A stretch of 64,000 nucleotides of DNA from Glaciihabitans sp. GTDB taxonomy: Bacteria; Actinomycetota; Actinomycetes; Actinomycetales; Microbacteriaceae. The notes beneath the pieces were generated by a model. That model ran no database searches. It was not told the origin of the DNA and was given only the letters and a program-made list of their open reading frames with translations. A program made the position numbers and the translations under genes. The stretch lies in NCBI GenBank assembly GCA_025463785.1, contig JAODBD010000010.1, positions 62,001-126,000 of the forward strand, given 5' to 3'. This document shows, piece by piece, positions 41,884 through 50,995 of this stretch. Numbering within the stretch: the first letter of the stretch is position 1; every line of letters begins with the position of its first letter.

Positions 41884-43221
41884 GTGACACAGCGCAAGTC
41901 AGAGGCGGAGGCCGATAAAGGCCTTGCACGGTTTGGCGAACCCGACAGACGCAAGAGCGATCGACACAACAGCGATGCATACGCGGGCGATTTTGACGAC
42001 GCAGAGCAGCCGGAGAAGCTCAAATTCAGCGTCGATCTTCCGGCGACAGTACATTCAACGCCGGCCGACGAGGCAGCGGTGGCAATCCACGACGTTCCCG
42101 TTGATCCCGGATTTATTGCCACATCACAGCCGGGCACGACTTCGATCACGGTGGTTGCCGTGCCCGTATCGCCCGCCCGCGAGGCCGAGGCGAAACAGAA
42201 CCCCATTCCCGACCTGCCGATCAACGATGTGCCGGTGACGCGGCGAGAGCGTCTGCGCGGCGAGCCGTCGTCGTCGCCGGAGCCCGCAGCAATGCTCACT
42301 GCCGACCGCCTGATCGACGCCAAGAAGAAGAAGCGCCAGGCTCCCGAGGGCGGCTGGCCCCACTTCATCTACGCCGTGAGCCTTCACGCCATCAACCTTG
42401 GCGACTCGCAGAAGGTACGCGATCGCAAGGCCGTCGATTTCCGTATCGCAAAAGCCTTCGAGGGGGGCACGCGCTTTGTGCCGATTCTCACTCGCAAGGG
42501 TGGTGTTGGCAAGACGACGGTGTCCGCGCTACTGGGGATGGCTCTTGCCAGCGTTCGCGACGACCGCATAATCGCAATCGATGCCAATCCCGACCGGGGC
42601 ACGCTGGCAGAGCGCGTCAACAAGCAGACGCGTGCGACAGTTCGCGATGTCGTCACCAGGGCGGCGTCCATTGGAACTTTCAGCGACTTCAGCGAGCTTG
42701 TCTCCCGTGACGAGACGCGGCTCGACATTCTTGCGTCCGACACCGATCCTCTGCTCTCGGAAGCCTTTGATGAGGACGACTACAACGTCGTCGCCGACCT
42801 CGCAGCGAGGTACTACTCGATCGCTCTCACCGACTGTGGCACGGGTATCGTGCACTCGGTCATGCATGCGACCCTGCAGAGGGCAGATTCGGTCGTGATT
42901 GTTTCGGGCGGCAGCGTAGACGAGGCGCGGCTGGCTTCCGAGACGCTCACCTGGCTCGAGGCCAACGGCTACGGTGATCTGGTCAGGAACGCGATCGTTG
43001 CCCTCAACACCGCAACGCAGGGCACCAACCTCGTGAAGCTCAGCGAGATTGAAGCACATTTCGTTTCGAGGGTGCGGGATGTCGTGAGAATTCCCTACGA
43101 CCCGCAGCTGGCCGCGGGCTCGGTCGTGAGCTACCGCGATCTCAAGCCGCTCACCCAGAACTCCGCGCGGGAGCTCGCAGCACTCGTCGTCGACGGCCTG
43201 CCTGCTCGCCGCGAGGTGTGA
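41884..43221 (+). CDS. ParA/MinD-like ATPase with long N-terminal extension
   Basis: About 445 residues from GTG 41884; TTG 41881 or upstream GTG codons are possible. The first ~200 residues are acidic, Pro/Glu/Ala-rich and probably disordered. The ATPase domain starts at RFVPILTRKGGVGKTTVSAL (deviant Walker A), then IIAIDANPDRGTLAERV and YSIALTDCGTGIVHSVMHA, where TDCGTG replaces the usual DxP. This resembles the actinobacterial MinD/ParA-like proteins linked to type VII secretion and to polar growth (EspI-type arrangement: long Pro-rich N-terminus plus ATPase). No ESX genes are nearby. Peptide deformylase follows after 7 bp. Confidence 0.8.
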   Translation: MTQRKSEAEADKGLARFGEPDRRKSDRHNSDAYAGDFDDAEQPEKLKFSVDLPATVHSTPADEAAVAIHDVPVDPGFIATSQPGTTSITVVAVPVSPAREAEAKQNPIPDLPINDVPVTRRERLRGEPSSSPEPAAMLTADRLIDAKKKKRQAPEGGWPHFIYAVSLHAINLGDSQKVRDRKAVDFRIAKAFEGGTRFVPILTRKGGVGKTTVSALLGMALASVRDDRIIAIDANPDRGTLAERVNKQTRATVRDVVTRAASIGTFSDFSELVSRDETRLDILASDTDPLLSEAFDEDDYNVVADLAARYYSIALTDCGTGIVHSVMHATLQRADSVVIVSGGSVDEARLASETLTWLEANGYGDLVRNAIVALNTATQGTNLVKLSEIEAHFVSRVRDVVRIPYDPQLAAGSVVSYRDLKPLTQNSARELAALVVDGLPARREV

Positions 43222-43228
43222 TCGCGCG

Positions 43229-43720
43229 ATGACAGAGAGACAGATCAGACTCTTCGGCGACCCCGTTCTCCGGTCGGTGTGCGACCCGATACAACCGGGT
43301 GACAAGCGCGTACAGGGGCTCGTAGACGACCTGCTTGAAACAGTGGAGGTCCCGGGTCGTGCCGGTCTCGCGGCCAATCAGATCGGCGTCGCGCTGCGCG
43401 CATTCAGCTACAACATCGATGGCCGGGTTGGGTACATCCTGAACCCGGTCATCACAGAACTCGCGGGCGAACGAGAACTCGTCGAAGAGGGGTGCCTATC
43501 AGTTCCCGGGTTCTACTTCCCGCGTCTGCGCTACCCGCAGGCGACCGTCACCGGCATCGATGTTGCGGGAAACCCGATCGAGATCGGCGGCGAGGGGATA
43601 CTCGCGCAGGCAATTCAGCACGAGGTCGACCATCTCGACGGGCACCTCTACATCGAGGGCCTTGAGCCCGATGCGAAGCGTGATGCGATGCGAGCGATCC
43701 GTTCTGCCAGCTGGTACTAA
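43229..43720 (+). CDS. def: Peptide deformylase
   Basis: 163 residues from ATG 43229. The three deformylase motifs are present: GRAGLAANQIGV (motif 1, GxGLAAxQ with an inserted Arg-Ala), EEGCLSVPG (motif 2, metal Cys) and QAIQHEVDHLDG (motif 3, HExDH, metal His and catalytic Glu). It removes the N-formyl group from nascent proteins using Fe or Zn. The class is the short type 1/3 form common as a second copy in actinobacteria. Its stop codon lies inside a 19-bp tandem duplication. Confidence 0.93.
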   Translation: MTERQIRLFGDPVLRSVCDPIQPGDKRVQGLVDDLLETVEVPGRAGLAANQIGVALRAFSYNIDGRVGYILNPVITELAGERELVEEGCLSVPGFYFPRLRYPQATVTGIDVAGNPIEIGGEGILAQAIQHEVDHLDGHLYIEGLEPDAKRDAMRAIRSASWY

Positions 43721-43744
43721 GAGGGCCAGCTGGTACTAAGAGGG
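43707..43744. repeat. 19-bp perfect tandem duplication over the def stop codon
   Basis: CCAGCTGGTACTAAGAGGG occurs twice in a row (43707-43725, 43726-43744). The first copy carries the last codons and stop of def, and the second repeats the stop in non-coding DNA. It looks like a recent slippage duplication; the related sequence GAGCTGGCACTGA follows at 43753. Confidence 0.85.
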
Positions 43745-43765
43745 TGGGAAACGAGCTGGCACTGA

Positions 43766-45595
43766 TCAGCGCACGGCTGACTGCTCCTGGGTCTCAGTAG
43801 GCGAACTCGAGTAGATTCCCTCGATCACATCGGCAAAATCGCTCAGGATGACGTTGCGCTTGATGCTCATTTTCGGCGTGAGGTGACCGCTGTCTTCGGT
43901 CAGGTCGGTAGCCAGAATCTGGAATTTGCGAATCGATTCGGCGCGGGAAACGTTCTTGTTCGCTGAGTCGACCGCGCGCTGCACCTCGGCAATGACAACC
44001 GGATTCACGGATGCCTCGGCGAGCGTCTGATTCGGGTCTTCACCGTTGTTCTTGAGCCACGCCGGAAGCATCTCGGGATCGAGTGTGACGAGTGCCGCGA
44101 TGAACGGTTTCTGCTCGCCAACGACGATCACCTGGCTGATGATCGGATTCGCGCGAATGGGGTCCTCGAGCGCTGCGGGCGAGACATTCTTGCCGCCAGC
44201 GGTCACAATGATCTCTTTCTTACGGCCGGTGATCGTGAGGTAACCGTCCTCATCGAGGACACCGATGTCACCCGTTCTGAACCAGCCGTCCTCGAATGCT
44301 TCGGCCGTGGCCTTCTCGTTCTTCCAGTAACCGGAGAAGATGTCGATGCCTTTGCCCTGGATCTCACCGTCATCCGCAATGCGGATGGAAACGCCGGGGA
44401 GTGGCGGGCCGACCTTGCCGATCTTGAAGTTGGACGGCAGGTTTACCGTCAGCGGAGCGGTCGTTTCGGTGAGGCCGTAGCCCTCGAGGATCGTGAGGCC
44501 GAGACTGCGATAGAAATGACCGAGGCGAAGGCCGAGGGGTGCGGAACCCGATACCGCGTACTTGACGTTGCCGCCGAGGGCGGCGCGGATCTTGCTGAGC
44601 ACGAGGCGGTCGAACAGCGCAAACTGCAGCGCGAGGCCGAGCGGAACTTTGCCGGCGTCCAGCGCTTTCGAGTGCGCGATGGCGACATCCGCTGCCTTCC
44701 GGAAAATCTTGCCGCGGCCGCCCTCTTCCGCCTTCTGCTCGGACGAGTTGTAGACCTTTTCGAACACTCGGGGCACCGCGAGAAGGAACGTCGGGCGAAA
44801 GGATGCCATGGCAGGCAGCAGCTGCCGCGTATCGGCCTGGTGCCCGACGCGCACTCCTGCATCGACGCACATGACCGCGATGAATCGCGCAAAGATGTGC
44901 GCGGTAGTGATGAACAACAGTGTGCTCGAGCCGGAGTTGACGACCTCGGGCAGCGCGGCTTTAGCGTTGCGGGAGAGTTCGACGAAGTTGGAGTGGGTGA
45001 GGATGCAACCCTTGGGCCTGCCTGTCGTGCCCGCCGTGTAGATCAGGGTCGCGACATCCGACCCCTTCGCGATCGCTCTGCGATGGTCGATCTCTGAGTC
45101 TTCGACATCGGCGCCCGAGGTGGTCAACTTCTGCACCATGTCGGTGTCGAGGCGCCAGACCGAACCGACGAGCGGAAGGTCGGCGTGGACCTCATCGAAA
45201 CGCGCGAAGTGATCCGCAGTTTCGGTAATCATCGCGATGGCACCGGAGTCTTCGAGGTCCCAGTGGATCTGACTCGGCGACGAAGTCTCGTAGACCGGCA
45301 CGAGAACGGCGCCGGCGAACCACACCGCGAAGTCGATGAGGCTCCACTCATAGCGAGTCCGGCACATCATGCCGATCTTGTCACCGGGCTGGATCCCAGC
45401 GGCGACAAAGCCCTTGGCCAATGCGCGCACTTGATCGTGAAACTCTCTCGCAGTGACGTCAGACCACGTGCCGTCGTCCTGGGGCAGCGAAAAGAGCGCC
45501 AGGTCGGGCGTGTCCTTTACTCGGTCGATCAGCAGGTCTGTTGCGTTGGCATCCGGATCGGCTGGAACGGCTCGGGGCATATCAAACTGCTTCAC
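43766..45595 (-). CDS. Long-chain fatty-acid-CoA ligase (FadD15 type)
   Basis: 609 residues from ATG 45595. ANL-superfamily motifs: LIYTAGTTGRPKGCILTHSNF near residue 180, GYGLTETTAPLTVNLPSNF near 370, TGDIGVLDEDGYLTITGRKKE near 450, and VTAGGKNVSPAALEDPIR. The size and sequence match the AMP-forming long-chain acyl-CoA synthetases of actinobacteria (FadD15 in mycobacteria), which activate fatty acids for beta-oxidation or lipid synthesis. Its neighbourhood with an AGPAT gene and class II DAHP synthase is conserved in actinobacteria. The N-terminal ~50 residues hold the usual ligase beginning (TARRFHDQV type). Confidence 0.9.
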   Translation of the reverse strand: MKQFDMPRAVPADPDANATDLLIDRVKDTPDLALFSLPQDDGTWSDVTAREFHDQVRALAKGFVAAGIQPGDKIGMMCRTRYEWSLIDFAVWFAGAVLVPVYETSSPSQIHWDLEDSGAIAMITETADHFARFDEVHADLPLVGSVWRLDTDMVQKLTTSGADVEDSEIDHRRAIAKGSDVATLIYTAGTTGRPKGCILTHSNFVELSRNAKAALPEVVNSGSSTLLFITTAHIFARFIAVMCVDAGVRVGHQADTRQLLPAMASFRPTFLLAVPRVFEKVYNSSEQKAEEGGRGKIFRKAADVAIAHSKALDAGKVPLGLALQFALFDRLVLSKIRAALGGNVKYAVSGSAPLGLRLGHFYRSLGLTILEGYGLTETTAPLTVNLPSNFKIGKVGPPLPGVSIRIADDGEIQGKGIDIFSGYWKNEKATAEAFEDGWFRTGDIGVLDEDGYLTITGRKKEIIVTAGGKNVSPAALEDPIRANPIISQVIVVGEQKPFIAALVTLDPEMLPAWLKNNGEDPNQTLAEASVNPVVIAEVQRAVDSANKNVSRAESIRKFQILATDLTEDSGHLTPKMSIKRNVILSDFADVIEGIYSSSPTETQEQSAVR

Positions 45596-45711
45596 GGTAA
45601 CTCCCTCGGCACCGATGGATCATTCATCCCACTCTAACCGCAGTGACGCGGGCTCACGTTGCTGCCTGGTCGGGGAGAGCAGCTCTCCGGCTTTCGGTAC
45701 ACTCGTAAATC

Positions 45712-46659
45712 GTGCATGCCATCGGAATCGACATTGGTGGAACCAAGATCGCCGGAGCCGTCGTGACCGACGAAGGCGAGATTGTCGCCGAGGAACGTCG
45801 GCCAACGCCCGCAGGCGATGCGACCGCGATTGTGGACACCGTCGTCGACATGATCCAACGCCTGGCCTCCGGCCGTGAGGTCATTGCCGCCGGCGTTGCC
45901 GCGGCAGGCTTCATCGATGCTGCCCAGTCGACCGTCTACTACGCACCCAACATCAGCTGGCGCAATGAACCCTTCCGCGCACGACTGCTCGAACGACTCG
46001 ATGTCGACATCACCATCGACAACGATGCCAATGCCGCGGGATGGGCAGAATTCCGGTTCGGCGCCGGTCGGCTGTACAGCGACATGACGATGCTCACCAT
46101 TGGGACCGGCGTCGGCGGCGCAATCGTGACAGAAGACCGGTTGTTTCGCGGTGGCTTCGGTGCGGGAGCCGAGATCGGGCATCTCCGGGTCGTTCCCGAC
46201 GGTTTGCCGTGCGGTTGCGGCGCACGTGGATGCATCGAGCAGTACGGCTCCGGGCGTGCCCTGCTACGGATGGCGAACGCCATTGCGGACGTCGGCGGCA
46301 TCGGCCTGGCCCTCGCAGACGCGCGCGCCGAGACGGGGATGCTCACGGGCGACCAGGTCGGTTCTCTCATCTCCTCGGGTGACCCCGGCGCCGTGCAGGC
46401 ACTGCGCGAACTCGGCGGCTGGCTGGGCGCTGCCTGTGCAAGCCTCGCGGCGGTTCTCGACCCCCAGGTTTTCGTGTTCGGCGGGGGAGTAGCGGTCGCG
46501 GGCGACCTCCTTCTCGACCCGATACGGGAATCCTTCCTGTCGCACCTGCCAGCGCGGGGATTCCATCCCGAACCCAAGTTCGCTACCGCCGAGTTGGTAA
46601 ACAACGCCGGCGTCGTCGGTGCAGCGGACCTGGCGCGCATTCATGCGGAGACTCGTTGA
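45712..46659 (+). CDS. glk: ROK-family glucokinase
   Basis: 315 residues from GTG 45712. MHAIGIDIGGTKIAGAVVTD is the ATP-phosphate site. VDITIDNDANAAGWAEFRFG contains the catalytic Asp. GAEIGHLRVVPDGLPCGCGARGCIEQYGSG is the ROK signature with the CxCGxxGCxE zinc site and its sugar-binding Glu-Ile-Gly-His. FGGGVAVAGDLLLDPI is the end motif. Phosphorylates glucose at C6, using ATP or polyphosphate. TACACT lies 8 bp before the GTG with no Shine-Dalgarno, so transcription may begin near the start codon (leaderless). Confidence 0.9.
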   Translation: MHAIGIDIGGTKIAGAVVTDEGEIVAEERRPTPAGDATAIVDTVVDMIQRLASGREVIAAGVAAAGFIDAAQSTVYYAPNISWRNEPFRARLLERLDVDITIDNDANAAGWAEFRFGAGRLYSDMTMLTIGTGVGGAIVTEDRLFRGGFGAGAEIGHLRVVPDGLPCGCGARGCIEQYGSGRALLRMANAIADVGGIGLALADARAETGMLTGDQVGSLISSGDPGAVQALRELGGWLGAACASLAAVLDPQVFVFGGGVAVAGDLLLDPIRESFLSHLPARGFHPEPKFATAELVNNAGVVGAADLARIHAETR

Positions 46660-46693
46660 GGCATAGGCTGGTTCGGTTGGCAGGAGGAGCCCA

Positions 46694-47383
46694 ATGCTCT
46701 ACTGGTTTCTGAAGAATCTGGTCGCCGGTCCTTTGTTGCTGACCGTGTTTCGGCCCTGGGTCGTCGGGCGGGAGAACATCCCGAAGAAGGGCGCAGTAAT
46801 TTTTGCGGGCAATCACCTGTCCTTCATCGATTCCGTGTTCCTTCCGGTCATCCTCGATCGCCACATCTCCTTTCTTGCCAAGAGCGACTACTGGCACCTG
46901 AAAGGATTCAAGGGTTTCATTTCGAAGACCTTCTTCAAGGGCACCGGGATGCTGCCAATCGACCGCTCTGGCGGCAAGGCATCGGAAGCGTCGCTGAACA
47001 CCGGCCTCGGCGTGCTCGCGCGCGGCGAGCAACTCGGCATCTACCCTGAGGGCACGCGGAGCCCTGACGGGCGGATGTACCGCGGGCGCACCGGTGTGGC
47101 CCGGATGATTCTTGAGGCCGGTGTGCCCGTCATCCCCGTTGCCATGGTCGACACCGACAAGGTGATGCCGGCGGGGGCGAAGATACCGAAGGTGCGTCGG
47201 GTTGGCGTTATCTTCGGCGAGCCGCTCGACTTCTCCCGCTTCCACGGCCTCGAGAGCGACCGTTTCGTCCTGCGCTCAATCACTGACGAGATCATGTATG
47301 AACTCAACCGCCTCAGCGGCCAGGAGTACGTCGATGTGTACGCGTCATCGGTGAAAGAGAAGATCAGCAGCAGAAGCCAGTAG
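46694..47383 (+). CDS. 1-acyl-sn-glycerol-3-phosphate acyltransferase
   Basis: 229 residues from ATG 46694, with AGGAGG eight bases upstream. PlsC-type motifs: VIFAGNHLSFIDSVFLPVIL (NHxSxxD, catalytic His-Asp), GTGMLPIDRSGG, LGIYPEGTRSPDGRMYRGRTGVARM (EGTR) and VPVIPVAMVDTD. The first ~25 residues are hydrophobic and probably interfacial. It acylates lysophosphatidic acid to phosphatidic acid at the membrane. Same order as Rv2182c in mycobacteria. Together with the FadD gene it supports a local lipid function. Confidence 0.92.
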   Translation: MLYWFLKNLVAGPLLLTVFRPWVVGRENIPKKGAVIFAGNHLSFIDSVFLPVILDRHISFLAKSDYWHLKGFKGFISKTFFKGTGMLPIDRSGGKASEASLNTGLGVLARGEQLGIYPEGTRSPDGRMYRGRTGVARMILEAGVPVIPVAMVDTDKVMPAGAKIPKVRRVGVIFGEPLDFSRFHGLESDRFVLRSITDEIMYELNRLSGQEYVDVYASSVKEKISSRSQ

Positions 47384-47499
47384 AGGCGCGGGTTGCTGCC
47401 GGCGGCCTGCCGCGAACACGCCTCACGGGCACTGCTCCAGTAGGGTTATGTCGGGCAGTCGCCCGCTCACTTTCCGTCTCGCAAGCCTAGGAATTCTTC

Positions 47500-48885
47500 G
47501 TGGTAGACCCGTCTGAAACCGTCGTGGCCGCTGATCCTTCGGTGATTGCCGGGCTTGACCACTGGCGCACGCTGCCGATCAGCCAGCAGCCCGCCTGGCC
47601 GGATGCCGATGTCGTTGCCGCCGCGAGCGCTGAGATCGCGACTCTGCCGCCGCTTGTCTTCGCTGGTGAGGTGGATATCCTGCGTGAGCGGCTCGCGAAG
47701 GCCGCTCGAGGTGAAGCGTTCCTGCTGCAGGGCGGCGACTGCGCCGAGACGTTTGCCGGTGCAACCGCCGAGGCGATTCGCAATCGGGTGAAGACGATCC
47801 TGCAGATGGCGGTCGTACTCACCTACGGAGCGTCCATGCCGATCGTCAAGATGGGGCGGATGGCTGGCCAGTTCGCCAAGCCGCGCTCAAGCGACACCGA
47901 AACTCGTGGCGACGTCACGCTGCCCGCTTACCGCGGCGACATCGTCAATGGCTATGACTTCACGCCCGAGTCGCGGGTTGCCGATCCGCGACGGCTGGTG
48001 CAGGGGTACCACACGGCGGCATCCACCCTCAATCTGATTCGGGCGTTCACCCAGGGCGGGTTCGCTGACCTCCGCCAGGTGCACAGCTGGAACAGGGGCT
48101 TTGCCTCGAACCCTGCCAATCATCGGTATGAAAAGCTCGCGAGCGAGATCGACAAGGCCATTCGTTTCATGGAGGCTGCCGGCGCCGACTTCGACGAACT
48201 CAAACGGGTCGAGTTCTATTCGAGCCACGAGGGCTTGCTGATGGACTACGAGCGTCCCATGACCCGCATCGACTCACGTAACGGCACTCCCGTAAACACC
48301 TCGGCCCACTTCGTTTGGATCGGTGAACGCACCCGCGCACTCGAAGGCGCCCACGTCGACTACTTCAGCCGGATCCGCAATCCCATCGGGGTCAAACTCG
48401 GACCTTCGACGACTCCCGAGGTCATGGAGCAACTGATCGACAAGCTCGACCCCGATCGCGAGCCCGGCCGCCTCACGTTCGTCGCACGCATGGGCGCTGG
48501 CAAAGTTCGGGATGCCCTTCCGCCGCTTCTCGAGGCCATTAAGGGGCTCGATGCGAACCCGTTGTGGATCACCGATCCGATGCACGGCAACGGCCTTACG
48601 ACTCCCACCGGCTACAAGACACGTCGATTCGACGACATCGTCGACGAGGTCAAGGGATTCTTCGAGGTGCATCGCGCTGCGGGCACCTACCCGGGCGGCA
48701 TTCACATCGAGCTGACCGGCGACGACGTCACCGAGTGCCTTGGCGGGTCAGAGCAGATCGATGAAGCGGATCTGGCCATGCGTTACGAGTCGCTCTGCGA
48801 CCCGCGGCTCAACCACATGCAGTCCCTTGAGCTGGCGTTCCTCGTGGCCGAGGAGCTCAGCGCTTTCGACAGGCGTGACGCGTAG
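47500..48885 (+). CDS. aroG: Class II 3-deoxy-7-phosphoheptulonate (DAHP) synthase
   Basis: 461 residues from GTG 47500, AGGAA seven bases upstream. Class II (plant/AroG-type) signature: WRTLPISQQPAWPD, FLLQGGDCAETFAGATAEAI, MPIVKMGRMAGQFAKPRSSD, YRGDIVNGYDFTPESR, FVWIGERTRALEGAHVDYFS, LTFVARMGAGKVRDALPPLL and WITDPMHGNGLTTPTGYKTR. Condenses phosphoenolpyruvate with erythrose 4-phosphate, the first step of aromatic amino acid synthesis. It belongs to the same class as M. tuberculosis AroG (Rv2178c), which in that genome also lies beside pknL. Convergent with pknL here. Confidence 0.95.
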   Translation: MVDPSETVVAADPSVIAGLDHWRTLPISQQPAWPDADVVAAASAEIATLPPLVFAGEVDILRERLAKAARGEAFLLQGGDCAETFAGATAEAIRNRVKTILQMAVVLTYGASMPIVKMGRMAGQFAKPRSSDTETRGDVTLPAYRGDIVNGYDFTPESRVADPRRLVQGYHTAASTLNLIRAFTQGGFADLRQVHSWNRGFASNPANHRYEKLASEIDKAIRFMEAAGADFDELKRVEFYSSHEGLLMDYERPMTRIDSRNGTPVNTSAHFVWIGERTRALEGAHVDYFSRIRNPIGVKLGPSTTPEVMEQLIDKLDPDREPGRLTFVARMGAGKVRDALPPLLEAIKGLDANPLWITDPMHGNGLTTPTGYKTRRFDDIVDEVKGFFEVHRAAGTYPGGIHIELTGDDVTECLGGSEQIDEADLAMRYESLCDPRLNHMQSLELAFLVAEELSAFDRRDA

Positions 48886-48939
48886 GAAGTCAGATCTGGC
48901 AACGTCGCGCGGTGGTGCCCGCACCTTGTTGTCGCTGGT

Positions 48940-50892
48940 CTAGAACCCGTTGAACTTGACCTTCAGGACCGTGCCCTTGGGGAGCGGCCCGTTAGCGCCG
49001 CTCGGCGTGATGCTCTGCACGGTTACGGTGCCGGGGGCGAAGTCGGCCAGGTGGTTGTAGTTCAACGTGAAGTGGGCGTTCTGCAGCAGTCGCTTGGCGT
49101 CGACCCAGTTCATGCCGATGACGTTCGGAACATCGAAAAGCTGCGGCCCGCGCGACATGATCAGCCGCACCGTCTCGCCCTCACGTACGGTGCGCGCAGT
49201 TCCACTGGCGTCGTTCTGCGGATCGATCTGGACGACGTCGCCCTTCGGAATCGTGTCGTCGTAGACAGCGTTGCCCGGCTTGCCGGTCAGGTTCACTGCC
49301 GTCAGCTTGTTCTCAGCATCGGCGAGAGAAAGGCCCTTCACGCTGGGCAGAGGGCCAACGGAAACCACGAGTGTGATGGTGCGCCCCTCGCTGTACACGG
49401 CGCGGTTTGCGAGACTCCGGCCGGATGCGTCGAGGTCATCGATTACTTCACCAATGGGCACGGTCGTATCGAACTGCTTGATTGACTGGTCGGCGACCAG
49501 GAAGCCGGCCTTCGTCACGCCAGCGCGTGCGGTCGCTTCGGGTGACCCATTGACGTGCGGCAGAGCGAGCTGCGCCGGACCATCCGAGCGAACCAACTGG
49601 ATGCTGCCACCCTTGGCGATCGCGCTTCCCATCGCGGGGACCGATCCCTGCACGGCACCCTTAGGGACGGTTGGGTCGGTATGGTGACCAACCGTCTGAC
49701 TGACCTGGAATCCCGCGTTGGTGAGTTCGGCTCGCGCGGACGCGAGTGAGGCGCCCTTGATGTCGGATGGGACAGTGGTCTGTGCTCCGGGTCCGGCTCC
49801 GAAATACCAGCCGGTTCCACCGGCGAGCCCGGCGAGGATGAGTACGAGACCGAACAGCCACCAGCCGCGACCTCGGCGCTTTTGCGAGCGACGCGCGAGC
49901 TCGTCTACGCTCTCGGTGTACGACGGCTCTGGGTGCCGCCGCGTGGGGGTCAGTACCTGGGTTTCGCCGGTGCGGCCCTTCGCAGCGGCAACCGTCGGCA
50001 TGAGCATCGTCCGCTGGGTCGCTGTCGTCGAAGCCGCGGCAGACGGCAACTGCAGCGTCGATCGGGTCGCGGTGACCTCGTCGAGCATGGCCCTGGCATC
50101 CCGTGGCCGCTCGTCAGGTTCGCGAGCCGTCGACCACAGCACAAGTTCGTCGAGCTCCACCGGAACCCTGGGGTTCTTGGCGCTCGGCGTCGGCACCGAG
50201 TCGTTGGCATGCTGATACGCGATCTGCATGGGCTGTTCGCCCTTGAACGGCTGCTCGCCGGTCAGCATCTCGTAGGTCATGATGCCCACGGCATAGATGT
50301 CGCTGCGTGTGTCCGCAACGCCCCTGGTGACGAGCTCGGGGGAGAGGTAGGCGATGGTGCCGAGGAGCGCGGCGCCCGTTGCGGTGTTGGCGCTGGCAGC
50401 CCGGGCGAGTCCGAAGTCACCGATCTTGATGCGGCCGTCATCCGCCAAAAGCACGTTCTCGGGCTTCAGGTCGCGATGAACGATGCCGGCTTTGTGCGCT
50501 GCGCTGAGGCCGGCAAGAACGGCTTCGAGGATGTCGAGAGTCTGGTCGGTCGTAAGGCGACCGTGTTCCTGCAGGAGGTCACGCAGGGTGATGCCGGGCA
50601 GGTATTCCATGACGAGATAGGCCATGTCACTGTCCTGCCCCTGATCGAAGACGTTGACAACATTGGGATGCGCAAGGCGGGCCGCGCTGCGCGCCTCCTG
50701 GATGAACCGCTCCTTGAATTTGCTGTCATCGGAGAGGTGTCCGTGCATGATCTTGATCGCGACGCGACGCTCAAGCCGAAGGTCGGTCGCAAGATAGACG
50801 GTCGCCATCCCGCCCCGCGCGATGCGCGAGCGGACCTGATATCGGCCGTCGATGAGACGACCAATCATGGGGTCCGTTGAGCTGACAGTCAC
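48940..50892 (-). CDS. pknL: PknL-like Ser/Thr kinase with four PASTA domains
   Basis: About 650 residues from GTG 50892; ATG 50868 and an upstream ATG at 50943 are alternatives. Kinase domain at ~1-270: ARGGMATVYLATDLRLERRVAIK (Gly loop and Lys47), IVHRDLKPENVLLADDGRIKIGDFGLAR, GTIAYLSPE, DIYAVGIMTYEMLTGEQPF. A Ser/Thr/Arg-rich juxtamembrane region and one helix (WWLFGLVLILAGLAGGTGWYF) follow, then four extracellular PASTA repeats, with the final one ending KVKFNGF. PASTA domains bind peptidoglycan or muropeptides, so this kinase can link wall status to phosphorylation. Neighbours (aroG, Rv2175c-like gene) give the PknL identity; mycobacterial PknL lacks PASTA, so it could instead be called PknB-like. 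Confidence 0.85.
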   Translation of the reverse strand: MTVSSTDPMIGRLIDGRYQVRSRIARGGMATVYLATDLRLERRVAIKIMHGHLSDDSKFKERFIQEARSAARLAHPNVVNVFDQGQDSDMAYLVMEYLPGITLRDLLQEHGRLTTDQTLDILEAVLAGLSAAHKAGIVHRDLKPENVLLADDGRIKIGDFGLARAASANTATGAALLGTIAYLSPELVTRGVADTRSDIYAVGIMTYEMLTGEQPFKGEQPMQIAYQHANDSVPTPSAKNPRVPVELDELVLWSTAREPDERPRDARAMLDEVTATRSTLQLPSAAASTTATQRTMLMPTVAAAKGRTGETQVLTPTRRHPEPSYTESVDELARRSQKRRGRGWWLFGLVLILAGLAGGTGWYFGAGPGAQTTVPSDIKGASLASARAELTNAGFQVSQTVGHHTDPTVPKGAVQGSVPAMGSAIAKGGSIQLVRSDGPAQLALPHVNGSPEATARAGVTKAGFLVADQSIKQFDTTVPIGEVIDDLDASGRSLANRAVYSEGRTITLVVSVGPLPSVKGLSLADAENKLTAVNLTGKPGNAVYDDTIPKGDVVQIDPQNDASGTARTVREGETVRLIMSRGPQLFDVPNVIGMNWVDAKRLLQNAHFTLNYNHLADFAPGTVTVQSITPSGANGPLPKGTVLKVKFNGF

Positions 50893-50995
50893 CGTCCGAT
50901 TGTAGGTTCGACGATCTGACGAACTGCTCACGAACACGGCCAACGGCCGGATTGGGAGCGACTGTTCAGGTATGCCGGTCGGTTGCTGGCGGAGG

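Noticed and set aside
49882-50880. 332-codon plus-strand open frame opposite the kinase
   Set aside because: The kinase motifs lie on the minus strand; this frame is Arg/Val-rich without structure.
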